Source: Pseudomonadota bacterium
GTDB taxonomy: Bacteria; Myxococcota_A; Polyangia; Haliangiales; Haliangiaceae
Direction of reading: 5' to 3'
NCBI GenBank assembly: GCA_023428295.1
Contig: JAEYYV010000424.1
Span: 1-30,441 of the forward strand
DNA: 30,441 nt
The number at the start of each line of letters is the position of its first letter. The first letter of the stretch is position 1. The translations under genes were made by a program, and so were the position numbers. Of this stretch, positions 7,388 through 15,503 are shown in pieces. Under the pieces are notes generated by a model, which saw only the letters and a list, made by a program, of their open reading frames with translations, did not search any database and had not been told where the DNA came from.

Positions 7388-9478
7388 TCAGAACGGCGTG
7401 TTGTTCACGCGCATGCCCGGCGAGAAGTCGCCGACGTGACCGGTCACCGCGTTGTGCAGCATGTACGTCGTGCCGTTGATGTCGGCGTCGAGGTTCATCG
7501 ACACGCCCGCGGTGGTGGACGTGAACGCGACGGTCGAGATCGTCACGCCGCCCGCCGTGCGGAGCGTGATCGACTCCGCGCCCGAGTTGTTGAGCGCGAG
7601 CGAGCCCGACGACGCGACGAACCAGTTCGTGACGCCGGGGCAGTTCGGCTCGCCGCCGCCCCACACCACGATCGACTTCTTGGGATCGAGGATCAGGCTG
7701 CCAGTACCCTCGTTGTTCGCGGTGAACGTGTGACGCACACCGCCCGCGTCGTTGATCGTCACGCCGGTGAGATCGATGGCGACATCGCCCTTGTTGACGA
7801 TCTCGACGAACTCGTCGTCGGTGTTCGCGGCCGTGGTTCCGAGCGTGTCGCAGTTCGTGTCGAGCGTTCCGTCGTTGGCCATGTACTCGTTGATGACGAG
7901 GCTGCCGGCGACCGGCGCGAAGGCCACCTTGAAGTCGATCAGGTAGGTCGGCACTTCGTATCCATCGATGTCCGTGATCTTCACGATGTAGGTACCGGCC
8001 GGTAGCATCGGCGACGTCGAGACGTACGAGCAGAGTGCATCGCCGTTGTCGTCGTCCGAGAACAGCGGAGCATCGGTCATCACGTTCGCGCCCATCGGGA
8101 AGATCTCGACGAGCGAGTCGATATACGCGTACTGGCCATCGTCGCAGTCGTACGCGGCGTTGCTGCCATTGCCATCGTAGATGTGCGACGCGTCGATCGT
8201 CACGTAGGTCTCGATCGACACGCGCGCCGGCGCCGTGAGCGTGAACGTGTAGAGATCGACATCGTCCTCGTCGAGGCTGCCCTTGATGATCTGGTTGACG
8301 GCGTTGATCGCCTGCGGCGTCGTGTCGTTGTTCTCTGCCTCGAGCACGTCGTACTCGAGGGTGCACGTCATCGAGCAGCCATCGCCGTCCATGGTGTTGT
8401 CGTCGTCGCACTCCTCGCCCTCGTCGAGGAAGCCGTTGCCGCAGCTCAGCGTGCAGACCGATGGATCCACGTCGGTGTCACACGTGTAGCCGGGCTCGAT
8501 ATCGCAGAACTCGTTGCAACCATCGCCGCCCATGGCGTTGTCGTCGTCGCAGAGCTCGAAGAAGCCGTCCAGCTCGCCATCGCCGCACGTCGAGGGCAAC
8601 GCGAGGATGTCGAGGTTGAAGGCACCCGCGTCGGTGGCGGTCACGCCATCGACGAGCACGTAGTACGTGCCGGCCGTGCGGGCGGTGAACATCATGAGCG
8701 CTTCCCCATCTTCGTCGCCGACACCGCAGCCGTCGTATCCGATGAGCTCGGGGATCTCCGTCGACAGCGTGCACGGCGTCGAGAGGAGACGAATGATCGG
8801 ATCGGTCGTGAAGTTCGGCGCGCTCAGGAAGATCGCCACGTCGCGCGTGTCGGGGAGCGTGAACTTGTAGACGAGCTCCTTGCCGAGACCCGCGTCGATC
8901 TCGTCGCACGCGGCCGCGCCCACGGTGGACGTGCCCGTCGACGTATCGCCCGTCGCGGCGCCCTCGAGGTCTCCATCGCCGTTCAGCGTCAGCGCGATCT
9001 CGAACGGCGCCTGGCACGAGCCGTTCGGTGCGACGTTCTGCGTGCACACGCTCGGCTCTGCGTTGTTGCAGGTCCAGCCGCTGTCGACGTTGCAGCCGGT
9101 ACAGCCGTCATTGTTGACGCTGTTGCCGTCGTCGCAATCCTCGGTGCCGTCGATCATGCCGTTGCCGCAGTCGGGACCACCCTCGGTCTCGCACTGCGAC
9201 GAGCAGCCATCGCCGCTCTCGGTGTTGTTGTCGTCGCACTCCTCGTTGCCACTGATGACACCGTCACCGCACACCGGGCCCGAGGATTCGTTGCGGCACG
9301 TCGCCGAGCAGCCATCGCCGCTGGTCGTGTTGCCGTCGTCGCACTGCTCGTTGCCCGTGCGCGTGCCGTCGCCGCAAACGTCGTTGTTATTGCTACCGCC
9401 GTCGTCCCCGCACGCGGCGAGCGCGAGCAGACAGCTGCAGAGGAGAGTCGTCAAGCGAGTCGTCATCGGACGCGCCAT
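7388..9478 (-). CDS. Multidomain lipoprotein: DUF4215 Cys-rich repeats, PPC-like domains, lamin-tail domain
   Basis: A 696-residue predicted lipoprotein, with lipobox LAAC at Cys23 followed by GDDGG. Residues about 34-147 hold four Cys-rich repeats of the CGDG...E.CDDGN...GDGCS..C type (DUF4215). Residues about 150-290 form a PPC-like beta domain (YKFTLPDTRDVAIFLS...GTYYVLVDG). Two more DUF4215 repeats span about 296-375, and a second PPC-like domain (DEDDVDLYTFTLTAP) about 382-520. A C-terminal lamin-tail domain (LVINEYMAND...DDEFVEIVNKGDVAIDLTGV) spans about 524-690. All domains are extracellular binding or structural modules and no catalytic site is seen. It is probably a surface protein. 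It is divergent from the L,D-transpeptidase gene across 187 bp that hold an inverted repeat. The ATG at 9466 is an alternative start. Confidence 0.9.
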   Translation of the reverse strand: MARPMTTRLTTLLCSCLLALAACGDDGGSNNNDVCGDGTRTGNEQCDDGNTTSGDGCSATCRNESSGPVCGDGVISGNEECDDNNTESGDGCSSQCETEGGPDCGNGMIDGTEDCDDGNSVNNDGCTGCNVDSGWTCNNAEPSVCTQNVAPNGSCQAPFEIALTLNGDGDLEGAATGDTSTGTSTVGAAACDEIDAGLGKELVYKFTLPDTRDVAIFLSAPNFTTDPIIRLLSTPCTLSTEIPELIGYDGCGVGDEDGEALMMFTARTAGTYYVLVDGVTATDAGAFNLDILALPSTCGDGELDGFFELCDDDNAMGGDGCNEFCDIEPGYTCDTDVDPSVCTLSCGNGFLDEGEECDDDNTMDGDGCSMTCTLEYDVLEAENNDTTPQAINAVNQIIKGSLDEDDVDLYTFTLTAPARVSIETYVTIDASHIYDGNGSNAAYDCDDGQYAYIDSLVEIFPMGANVMTDAPLFSDDDNGDALCSYVSTSPMLPAGTYIVKITDIDGYEVPTYLIDFKVAFAPVAGSLVINEYMANDGTLDTNCDTLGTTAANTDDEFVEIVNKGDVAIDLTGVTINDAGGVRHTFTANNEGTGSLILDPKKSIVVWGGGEPNCPGVTNWFVASSGSLALNNSGAESITLRTAGGVTISTVAFTSTTAGVSMNLDADINGTTYMLHNAVTGHVGDFSPGMRVNNTPF

Positions 9479-9532
9479 GTATCACGACCAGGGTAGTTCC
9501 TCGTCGAGGAATGTTCATGTCTCCGACGGAAG

Positions 9533-9589
9533 TGGCTACTCGAGTCGGCCGACCCGACCCGAGAGTGTCCTGGCTAGTCGAGTAGCCAG
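9533..9589. promoter_or_regulatory. Overlapping alternative inverted repeats between two divergent lipoprotein genes
   Basis: TGGCTACTCGA at 9533-9543 is the exact reverse complement of TCGAGTAGCCA at 9578-9588. The right arm is also part of a short hairpin, CTGGCTA (9570-9576) with TAGCCAG (9583-9589). The two pairings exclude each other. The position, between starts at 9478 (-) and 9666 (+), suits a shared control element, either a protein-binding dyad or a leader RNA switch. No SD or clear -10/-35 could be assigned. Confidence 0.4.
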
Positions 9590-9665
9590 CTGCATGATCG
9601 CCGGTTTGCACGTACGTGCGTCGCCCGCACGAGAGGATCGGGCGTTGCATCACGCTCGGCCAGCC

Positions 9666-10985
9666 GTGAAGTACCTCGCTGCCATCCTCCTGCTCACTGC
9701 CTGCGCGACCAACGACGTCGGCGACGACATGCCGACCGATGAGGAGACGCCGGGCGGCGATCTCGGCCTCGGCGACGTCTCCGCCGATGACATGAAGGCC
9801 GACGGCAACTGGGGCTTCGCGCTCGACTGCAAGCCGGTCCCGAACCTGACGCCGCTCGTGCAGCCCAAGATCACGCTGTCGATCGATGGTCTGACGCTGC
9901 ACCTGCGCGACGAGGTCACCGGCTTCGACAAGGTCTATCCGGTCGGCCCCGGTCAAATCGAGACGAACCCGACGGCCTTCAATTTCGGCGAGTCGCACTC
10001 GTACTGGCCGGTCAACTACTACAAGAAGAACGACTTCCAGATCACGCCGTCGACGATCCAGCCGTGCAAGACGTGGTGGACCGATCCGGCGACGGGCCAG
10101 CGCTCGCCGGTGTTCGCGGGCCTCCCGTTCCTGAGCTTCTCGGGCAACTACGCCATTCACGGGCCCATCGACAACTATCGCGCGCAGAACGGCGGCAGCC
10201 TCCGCCGCGGCTACGTCTCGCACGGCTGCTTCCGCATGGAGTCGGCCGACATCCTCGAGGTCTACGCGCTCATCAAGGGCGTCGCGAAGGTGCCGGTGCG
10301 CCTGCAGCGCGAGCCCGAGAAGACCGCCGAAGGCGTGCGCGTCGACATCGCCAAGAAGTGGATCGGCTCGCAGTGCAGCGCCGACAGTGACTGCAACTTC
10401 TCGGGCGGCTTCTGCGCCACCAACAGCCTCACGCAGCGCGGCTTCTGCAGCGCGCGCTGCACGACGACGTGCGCCGATCGCGCCGGTCAACCGACCACGT
10501 TCTGCGTCGCCGATCCCAACACGGCGGGCCAGGGCATGTGCGTGCCCAAGGTGGCCGACACGAACTTCGAGTGCCGCCCGTACGACCACTTCTCGCAGGT
10601 CCTCGCGCAGCCGCGCTTCAACAACCCCGCGGTCAAAGCGAACGTCTGCATGCCGAACAAGGCGCGCGGCTGGGTCGGCGATCACTGCAAGGTCGCGAGC
10701 GATTGCAGCGGCGGCACCACGTGCGTCGGCGCCACGGCGACCACGCCGGGCACCTGCACGATGACGTGCAACAAGTTCTGCGCGGATCAGCCGGGCTACG
10801 CCGACACGTTCTGCGCCGTCGCGCCCTCGCTGTCGACGACGGGCAGCTGCCTGCGCCAGTGCACGCCGAGCTCGAACGCGTCGGAGTGCCCGAGCGACAC
10901 GACCTGCCAGTCGGTCGCGCGCTACGACTCGAATCGCGCGCCGACCGTGGCGCCGACGATGAAGAACGTCTGCATGCCGAACTGA
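9666..10985 (+). CDS. L,D-transpeptidase (YkuD) lipoprotein with cysteine-rich C-terminal modules
   Basis: A 439-residue predicted lipoprotein from the GTG at 9666 (MKYLAAILLLTAC, lipobox LTAC). An acidic linker leads to a YkuD-type catalytic domain (residues about 55-220). It has His165 in YAIHGP and the catalytic Cys188 in SHGCFRM, the residues that form or exchange 3-3 peptidoglycan cross-links or attach proteins to the wall. Residues about 235-439 are Cys-rich modules (for example GSQCSADSDCNFSGGFC and GDHCKVASDCSGGTTC) ending CMPN, of a type common in extracellular myxobacterial proteins. This start was chosen because it gives the signal peptide; in-frame starts further upstream do not. 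The combination of transpeptidase and Cys-rich tail suggests wall-anchored surface binding. Confidence 0.85.
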   Translation: MKYLAAILLLTACATNDVGDDMPTDEETPGGDLGLGDVSADDMKADGNWGFALDCKPVPNLTPLVQPKITLSIDGLTLHLRDEVTGFDKVYPVGPGQIETNPTAFNFGESHSYWPVNYYKKNDFQITPSTIQPCKTWWTDPATGQRSPVFAGLPFLSFSGNYAIHGPIDNYRAQNGGSLRRGYVSHGCFRMESADILEVYALIKGVAKVPVRLQREPEKTAEGVRVDIAKKWIGSQCSADSDCNFSGGFCATNSLTQRGFCSARCTTTCADRAGQPTTFCVADPNTAGQGMCVPKVADTNFECRPYDHFSQVLAQPRFNNPAVKANVCMPNKARGWVGDHCKVASDCSGGTTCVGATATTPGTCTMTCNKFCADQPGYADTFCAVAPSLSTTGSCLRQCTPSSNASECPSDTTCQSVARYDSNRAPTVAPTMKNVCMPN

Positions 10986-11054
10986 TTCGCGCGCCGACGA
11001 ACGTCTCCATGCCGACCGGAATCGCGCACGGACGAACGTCTGCACGCGGACCGG
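10961..11054 (+). repeat. Period-35 tandem repeat running across a stop codon
   Basis: Two full units (10961-10995 and 10996-11030) match at 28 of 35 positions, and a partial third (11031-11054) matches the second at 21 of 24. The unit core is GACGAACGTCTCCATGCCGA. The first unit codes for the last residues (KNVCMPN) and stop of the L,D-transpeptidase; the others are downstream. Since 35 is not a multiple of 3, the copies are out of frame with one another. Confidence 0.75.
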
Positions 11055-11057
11055 AGC

Positions 11058-11116
11058 AAATGGGCCCGACCCTTTTGTTGCGCGCCGCGTGCTGAAAATG
11101 GGGCCGGGCCCCACTT
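11058..11116. repeat. REP-like imperfect palindrome / candidate terminator
   Basis: AAATGGGCCCGACCCTTTTG on the left faces an inverted related copy on the right that contains TGGGGCCGGGCCCCA (itself a 7-bp perfect hairpin). The two can pair as a roughly 24-bp imperfect stem with a GC-rich loop. The layout resembles intergenic REP/BIME palindromes, and the hairpin with nearby T and A runs could also terminate transcription. I see only one copy in the window. Confidence 0.5.
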
Positions 11117-11156
11117 CTACGCGGCAATCCTCGCGGCGCGGTGGTGTCTTTACGGG

Positions 11157-13127
11157 ATGTGGCGTTGGTCGCCGAACGCGGCGCGTACCGCGGACCTGAA
11201 CCTGGTGCGAAGCGCGGCGCTGCTGGCCGTGCCGCTCGTGATGATGTTCGCGTGCGCAGATCGCGTCGTCGATCGCGTCGTCGATGATCCGGTGCTCGCG
11301 TCGATCGCGGCGCCGGATGGGTGGCGTGTCTCGCGTGGTGGAGCGCGCGCCGCGTTCGAGGACCCCGAGCGAGCGCTTCGCGTGGTGCTGGTCGCGAGTG
11401 CGCGGCACGACGCGAGCGGTGCGATCGCCGACGCGTGGATGCGCGAGGGACCACAGATGCTCGCGATGCCATCGTCGCTCGACGAGCCACCTGCGACCGG
11501 CGGGTGGGACGAGACGGCAACGATCGAGTACGCGGTGCGCGAGGGACGCCGAGCGTGGGCGCAGTGGAAGCGCCTCGGCGTGACGAGCTACGTCGTGCTC
11601 GTCGAGGGAGACGCGAGCGCGATCGACAAGCGCGAGGCGCAGATCGTCCAGATCGCCGAGAGCGCGAAGCCGCCGGGGCTCGTCGAGGAGACGCTTGTCG
11701 GGCCCGTGCGCCCCGTGGATGGCGCGGCGCTCGATGCGTTTGTCGAGCGCGCGCTGCGCGGGCTGGACGTGCCGGGCGCTGCGATCGCGGTCGCGGTGGA
11801 TGGACGCGTGGTGTACGAGCGCGCGGTGGGCGTGAAGGAGAAGGGCAAGGCTGCGCCGATCACGCTCGACACGCGGTTCTTGATGGCGTCGGTCACGAAG
11901 CCGCTCACCACGATGATGCAAGCGGCGCTCGTGGACGCGAAGGTCGTGCGCTGGGAGCAGCCGGTGACGGAGATCCTGCCGACGTTCGCGCTCGCGGATC
12001 CGGCGATCGCCCAGCAGCTGCAGCTCTGGCACATGTCGTGTGCGTGCACCGGCATGCCGAGGCAGGACATGGAGGGCCTCTTCGAGTGGAAGGGCGTGAC
12101 GCCCGAGGCGCGCATCGCCGTGATGAAGACGATGAAGCCGACGACCAAGCTCGGCGAGACGTTTCAGTACTCGAACCCGCTGGTCGCAGCCGGTGGCTTC
12201 ATCGCGGCGCACGCGTATGCGCCCTCGCTGTCGCTGCTTGCGGCGTACGCATCGGCGATGCAGGCGAAGGTGTTCGATCCGATCGGCATGACGTCGACGA
12301 CGTTGGACTCCGCGGTGGTGGCGAGCGGCGATCCTGCGATGCCACACGCTGTGGCGATCGATGGCGAGACGCGGGTGCTGCCGCTCGAGATCGAGCGTCA
12401 GGTGGAGCCGATCGCACCGGCAGGTGCAGCGTGGAGCACTGTCGGCGACATGATGAAGTACGCGCTGACCGAGATGCGCGAGGGCGTGTCGCCCGACGGC
12501 GTGCGCGTGGTGTCCGTCGAGAATCATCGCGAGCGAACGAGGCCGCGCATCGCGACGGGCGACGACAGCTCGTACGGGCTCGGTCTCGACGTGCAGACGT
12601 ACCGTGGTCAGCGCGTGTGGCGACACGATGGCGGTTCGTTCGGCTTCGGCACGCGGTTGTGGGTGATGCCCGATGCGAAGGTCGCGATCGTGATCCTCTC
12701 GAACGTGCGCAACGGCAACGCGAAGGAGCAGCTGCCGTTTGTCGAGGCGGTCTCGCGACGAATCGTCGAGGAGCTGTTCGCGAGCGCCAAGCCGATCGCA
12801 GAGAAGCAGCTCGCGTACTTCGTGACGCTGCGAAAGCGCGAGCCGTACGTGCCGAGCAAGGATCGCTCCTGGATCACGCGGCTCGTCGGGCGCTACCGCG
12901 AGGCGGTGCTCGGCGACGTGGAGATCCGTGCGGGCGAGAGCGGCGCCGTGTTCGATGCGGGCGAGTGGTCGTCAGCGATGGATGTCGTGGTCGGTCCGGA
13001 CGGAACGGCGCGCGCGGTGATGCTCGATCCACCGTTCGCGGGCGCGGGGGTCGTCGTCGGCGAGGGTGATCCGCCGACGCTAATCGTGCCGGACCAAACG
13101 ACGTACACGTTTACGCGTGTACGATGA
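11157..13127 (+). CDS. Beta-lactamase-family serine hydrolase, lipoprotein
   Basis: A 656-residue protein of the serine beta-lactamase/esterase/DD-peptidase superfamily (Pfam 'Beta-lactamase', class C-like). It has the SxxK motif Ser245-Val-Thr-Lys248 (ASVTKPL), YSN at Tyr338 and a third motif HDGG at His490 in place of KTG, as in esterase-like members. Residues about 30-170 form an N-terminal domain I do not recognise. About 130 residues after the catalytic domain form a beta-rich C-terminal domain, as in related hydrolases. A lipobox (MMFAC) follows a hydrophobic stretch that fits best with the GTG at 11205 as start; the ATG at 11157 adds 16 residues. The substrate cannot be named. It is 6 bp upstream of the DUF4139 gene, hence an operon. 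Confidence 0.85.
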   Translation: MWRWSPNAARTADLNLVRSAALLAVPLVMMFACADRVVDRVVDDPVLASIAAPDGWRVSRGGARAAFEDPERALRVVLVASARHDASGAIADAWMREGPQMLAMPSSLDEPPATGGWDETATIEYAVREGRRAWAQWKRLGVTSYVVLVEGDASAIDKREAQIVQIAESAKPPGLVEETLVGPVRPVDGAALDAFVERALRGLDVPGAAIAVAVDGRVVYERAVGVKEKGKAAPITLDTRFLMASVTKPLTTMMQAALVDAKVVRWEQPVTEILPTFALADPAIAQQLQLWHMSCACTGMPRQDMEGLFEWKGVTPEARIAVMKTMKPTTKLGETFQYSNPLVAAGGFIAAHAYAPSLSLLAAYASAMQAKVFDPIGMTSTTLDSAVVASGDPAMPHAVAIDGETRVLPLEIERQVEPIAPAGAAWSTVGDMMKYALTEMREGVSPDGVRVVSVENHRERTRPRIATGDDSSYGLGLDVQTYRGQRVWRHDGGSFGFGTRLWVMPDAKVAIVILSNVRNGNAKEQLPFVEAVSRRIVEELFASAKPIAEKQLAYFVTLRKREPYVPSKDRSWITRLVGRYREAVLGDVEIRAGESGAVFDAGEWSSAMDVVVGPDGTARAVMLDPPFAGAGVVVGEGDPPTLIVPDQTTYTFTRVR

Positions 13128-13133
13128 CCCCGC

Positions 13134-15362
13134 ATGACTTCCTTTCGCACGGTGTTAGCGATCGCGATCTTCAGCGCGGCTTGTGGTGGCGCGCGTAAAC
13201 CCTACGCAACGACCAACGAAGCGCTGCAGCTCTCGAAGGTGGTGCTCTATCGCAACGGCGTCGGCTACTTCGAGCGTGGAGGCCGCGTCGAGGGTGAAGC
13301 GCTGACGCTGCGTGTTCGCAAGGATCAGGTCAACGATCTGCTCAAGAGCCTCACCGTCGTCGAGAAGAAGGGCGGGCGCGCGGTCTCGATCTCGATGCCA
13401 CTCGATCCACGTTCGTGGGCGAACGGCGCGATCTCGACGCTCGGCCCGGGCAGCGGCAGCCTCGCCGAGGTGCTCGACAAGCTGCGCGGCACGTCCGTGA
13501 AGCTGAAGCTCGACAACAACACCAGCGTCTCGGGGCGCGTGCTGCTCGTCGAGGCGATCCCGCAGATCGGCGGCGGCGAGGGCGAGGCAAAGGATCAGGA
13601 CTACAAGGTCACGCTGATCGAAGGCAGCGAGATGGAGGTCGTACGCCTGTCGAAGGTGGACACGATCATCCTGCGCAACGGCGACATCGCGCTGCAGTTC
13701 CAGCGCAGCCTCGACGCGACGGCAGGCGAGGGCATGTTCCAACAGGTGGACGTGACGATCCGCCTCGCGGGAGTTCGCACGAGCGATCTGCTCGTGAGCT
13801 ACGTGGTCAGCGCGCCGATGTGGAAGCCCACGTATCGCGTGGTGCTGCCCGATGCGGGCAAGGGACAAGCGCTGCTGCAAGGCTGGGCCGTCGTCGACAA
13901 CACGACGGGCGAAGACTGGCGCGACGTGAAGCTCGCGCTGACGTCGGGCGCACCGATCGCGTTCCGCTACGACTTACACACGCCGCGCGACGTCACGCGT
14001 ACGGATCTGTCGTCGGTGGGAACGCAGAAGCGAGCGAGCGTCTCCGTCGGTGAAGCCGGCTACGCGCAGCCAGGCGACGCGCCGGCCACGGGCGCAGGTG
14101 CAGCGCCAACGCCGGCGCCCGCGCCCGCGCGTCTCACGCCCCCGACGGTGTCGAAGTCGATCTCCGCGCCGAAGAAGGAGAAAGCGAAAGCCGACAAGGA
14201 CGCGCGCTTGCACGATCGCACGATCGCCGAGGAGGCCGAGGACTACGACGAGACCGGCGCGTTCGACTCGAACGTTCCTGCCGTCGATGCCGAGACGCTC
14301 GCGCGCTCGATGCAGGCGCGCACCAAGTCGGCGAGCGTCAGTGGCCTCACGCGCTACGACCTCGAGGAGAAGCTGACGGTGCCCGACGGCACGTCGACGA
14401 TGGTCGCGATCATCAACGACAAGGTCGAGGGCGAAGAGACGTTCCTGTTCCGTCCGGGCGGCGCGGGGCAAGGCTACGAGGCCAACCCGTATCGCGTGAT
14501 CCGGTTCAAGAACTCCACGCCGTTCGCGCTCGAGTCGGGGCCGATCTCGATCTACTCGGGCGGCAGCTTCGTCGGCGAGGGCATCAGCGAGCCGGTGAGC
14601 GCTGGCGTCGCCGTCACGATTCCGTTCGCCGTCGAGTCGAGTCTGCTCGTCGCGTCGCACTTGCAGTACGGCAGCGACGAGATGCGCCTCGTGAAGATCG
14701 TGCGCGGCGTGATGGAGGTGGAGAACTTCGCGCGCCGCTCGACGACGTGGGAGGTCACGAGCCAGCAGCCGCGCACCGACGAGACCACGCTGTACGTGCG
14801 GCATCAGAAGGCGGGCGGCAACTTCGAGCTCGTGCCGCGTCCCGCGGGCACCGAGGATCTTCCCGACGCGTATCTCGTCCCGATCAAGCTCGCCGCCGGT
14901 GCGACGACGGCGAAGCTCGAGGTCGTCGAGCAGACGCCATCGCGCAGCGTGCTCTCGATCTGGGACGCGCGCTCGCTCGTGCTCCTCGAGGGCATCCTCG
15001 CCGTGGGCACGCTCGATCGTACGGTGCGCACGAAGCTCGAGCCGATCGTGAAGCTGCGCCAGGAGATCGGCCGCATCGACACCGAGATCGAGGGCAAGAC
15101 GCGCACGCGTCAAGAGCTCGATCAGCGCGCGCAGGAGATCCGCGCGAACCTCGAGGCGATCAAGCGCGACACGTCTGCTGCGGCCGTGCAGCTGCGCAAG
15201 ACCCAGGGCGAGCGCCTCGACAAGTTCGCGAAGGACGGCGACAAGATCGGCCGCGAGCTCGTCGAGCTGCAGACCAAGCGCACCGAGAAGAAGATCGCGC
15301 TCGAGGACGCGATGCAGACGCTCGAGCTGACCCCCGAGAAGCCGATCGCGCCGAAGAAGTAG
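13134..15362 (+). CDS. DUF4139 domain lipoprotein with C-terminal coiled coil
   Basis: A 742-residue protein with a lipoprotein signal (RTVLAIAIFSAAC, then GGA). The N-terminal region (KVVLYRNGVGYFERGG...VRKDQVNDLLKSL) and the core (YVVSAPMWKPTYRVVL...GWAVVDNTTGEDWRDVKLAL) match the DUF4139 'mucoidy inhibitor-like' family. Residues about 305-360 are a Pro/Ala/Lys-rich insert. Residues about 640-730 (RQEIGRIDTEIEGKTRTRQE...) are heptad-like and predicted coiled coil. The biochemical role of the family is not established. The start ATG lies 6 bp after the stop of the serine hydrolase gene. Confidence 0.85.
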   Translation: MTSFRTVLAIAIFSAACGGARKPYATTNEALQLSKVVLYRNGVGYFERGGRVEGEALTLRVRKDQVNDLLKSLTVVEKKGGRAVSISMPLDPRSWANGAISTLGPGSGSLAEVLDKLRGTSVKLKLDNNTSVSGRVLLVEAIPQIGGGEGEAKDQDYKVTLIEGSEMEVVRLSKVDTIILRNGDIALQFQRSLDATAGEGMFQQVDVTIRLAGVRTSDLLVSYVVSAPMWKPTYRVVLPDAGKGQALLQGWAVVDNTTGEDWRDVKLALTSGAPIAFRYDLHTPRDVTRTDLSSVGTQKRASVSVGEAGYAQPGDAPATGAGAAPTPAPAPARLTPPTVSKSISAPKKEKAKADKDARLHDRTIAEEAEDYDETGAFDSNVPAVDAETLARSMQARTKSASVSGLTRYDLEEKLTVPDGTSTMVAIINDKVEGEETFLFRPGGAGQGYEANPYRVIRFKNSTPFALESGPISIYSGGSFVGEGISEPVSAGVAVTIPFAVESSLLVASHLQYGSDEMRLVKIVRGVMEVENFARRSTTWEVTSQQPRTDETTLYVRHQKAGGNFELVPRPAGTEDLPDAYLVPIKLAAGATTAKLEVVEQTPSRSVLSIWDARSLVLLEGILAVGTLDRTVRTKLEPIVKLRQEIGRIDTEIEGKTRTRQELDQRAQEIRANLEAIKRDTSAAAVQLRKTQGERLDKFAKDGDKIGRELVELQTKRTEKKIALEDAMQTLELTPEKPIAPKK

Positions 15363-15410
15363 CTGCGACCTGCGACGCGGCGTCGGGTCGACAGGCCCGA
15401 TCCGGTGTTG

Positions 15411-15430
15411 TCGGCGCGCCATCGCGCCGA
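15411..15430. terminator. Hairpin after the DUF4139 gene
   Basis: A perfect 8-bp stem TCGGCGCG/CGCGCCGA with a CCAT loop begins 48 bp after the stop codon. It is not followed by a T-tract, so any role in termination is only suggested by position. The rest of the 141-bp gap shows nothing recognisable. Confidence 0.35.
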
Positions 15431-15503
15431 GCGACGCGGTCGCCCATGGAAACGCCGCCGCCGAGCTCACCTTCGCAGAGTAGCCGCGTTATTCTCGGAG
15501 GCG

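Noticed and set aside
9393..12626. A very long minus-strand open frame (about 1077 codons) opposite the L,D-transpeptidase and serine hydrolase genes
   Set aside because: It is an Arg/His-rich antisense shadow caused by high GC; the plus-strand genes carry clear signal peptides and catalytic motifs.
15405..15503. Longer N-terminus for the kinase-fold gene from an upstream CTG/ATG-like position
   Set aside because: It would add an Arg-rich segment (WKRRRRAHLRRV) unlike kinase N-termini, and it overlaps a hairpin.
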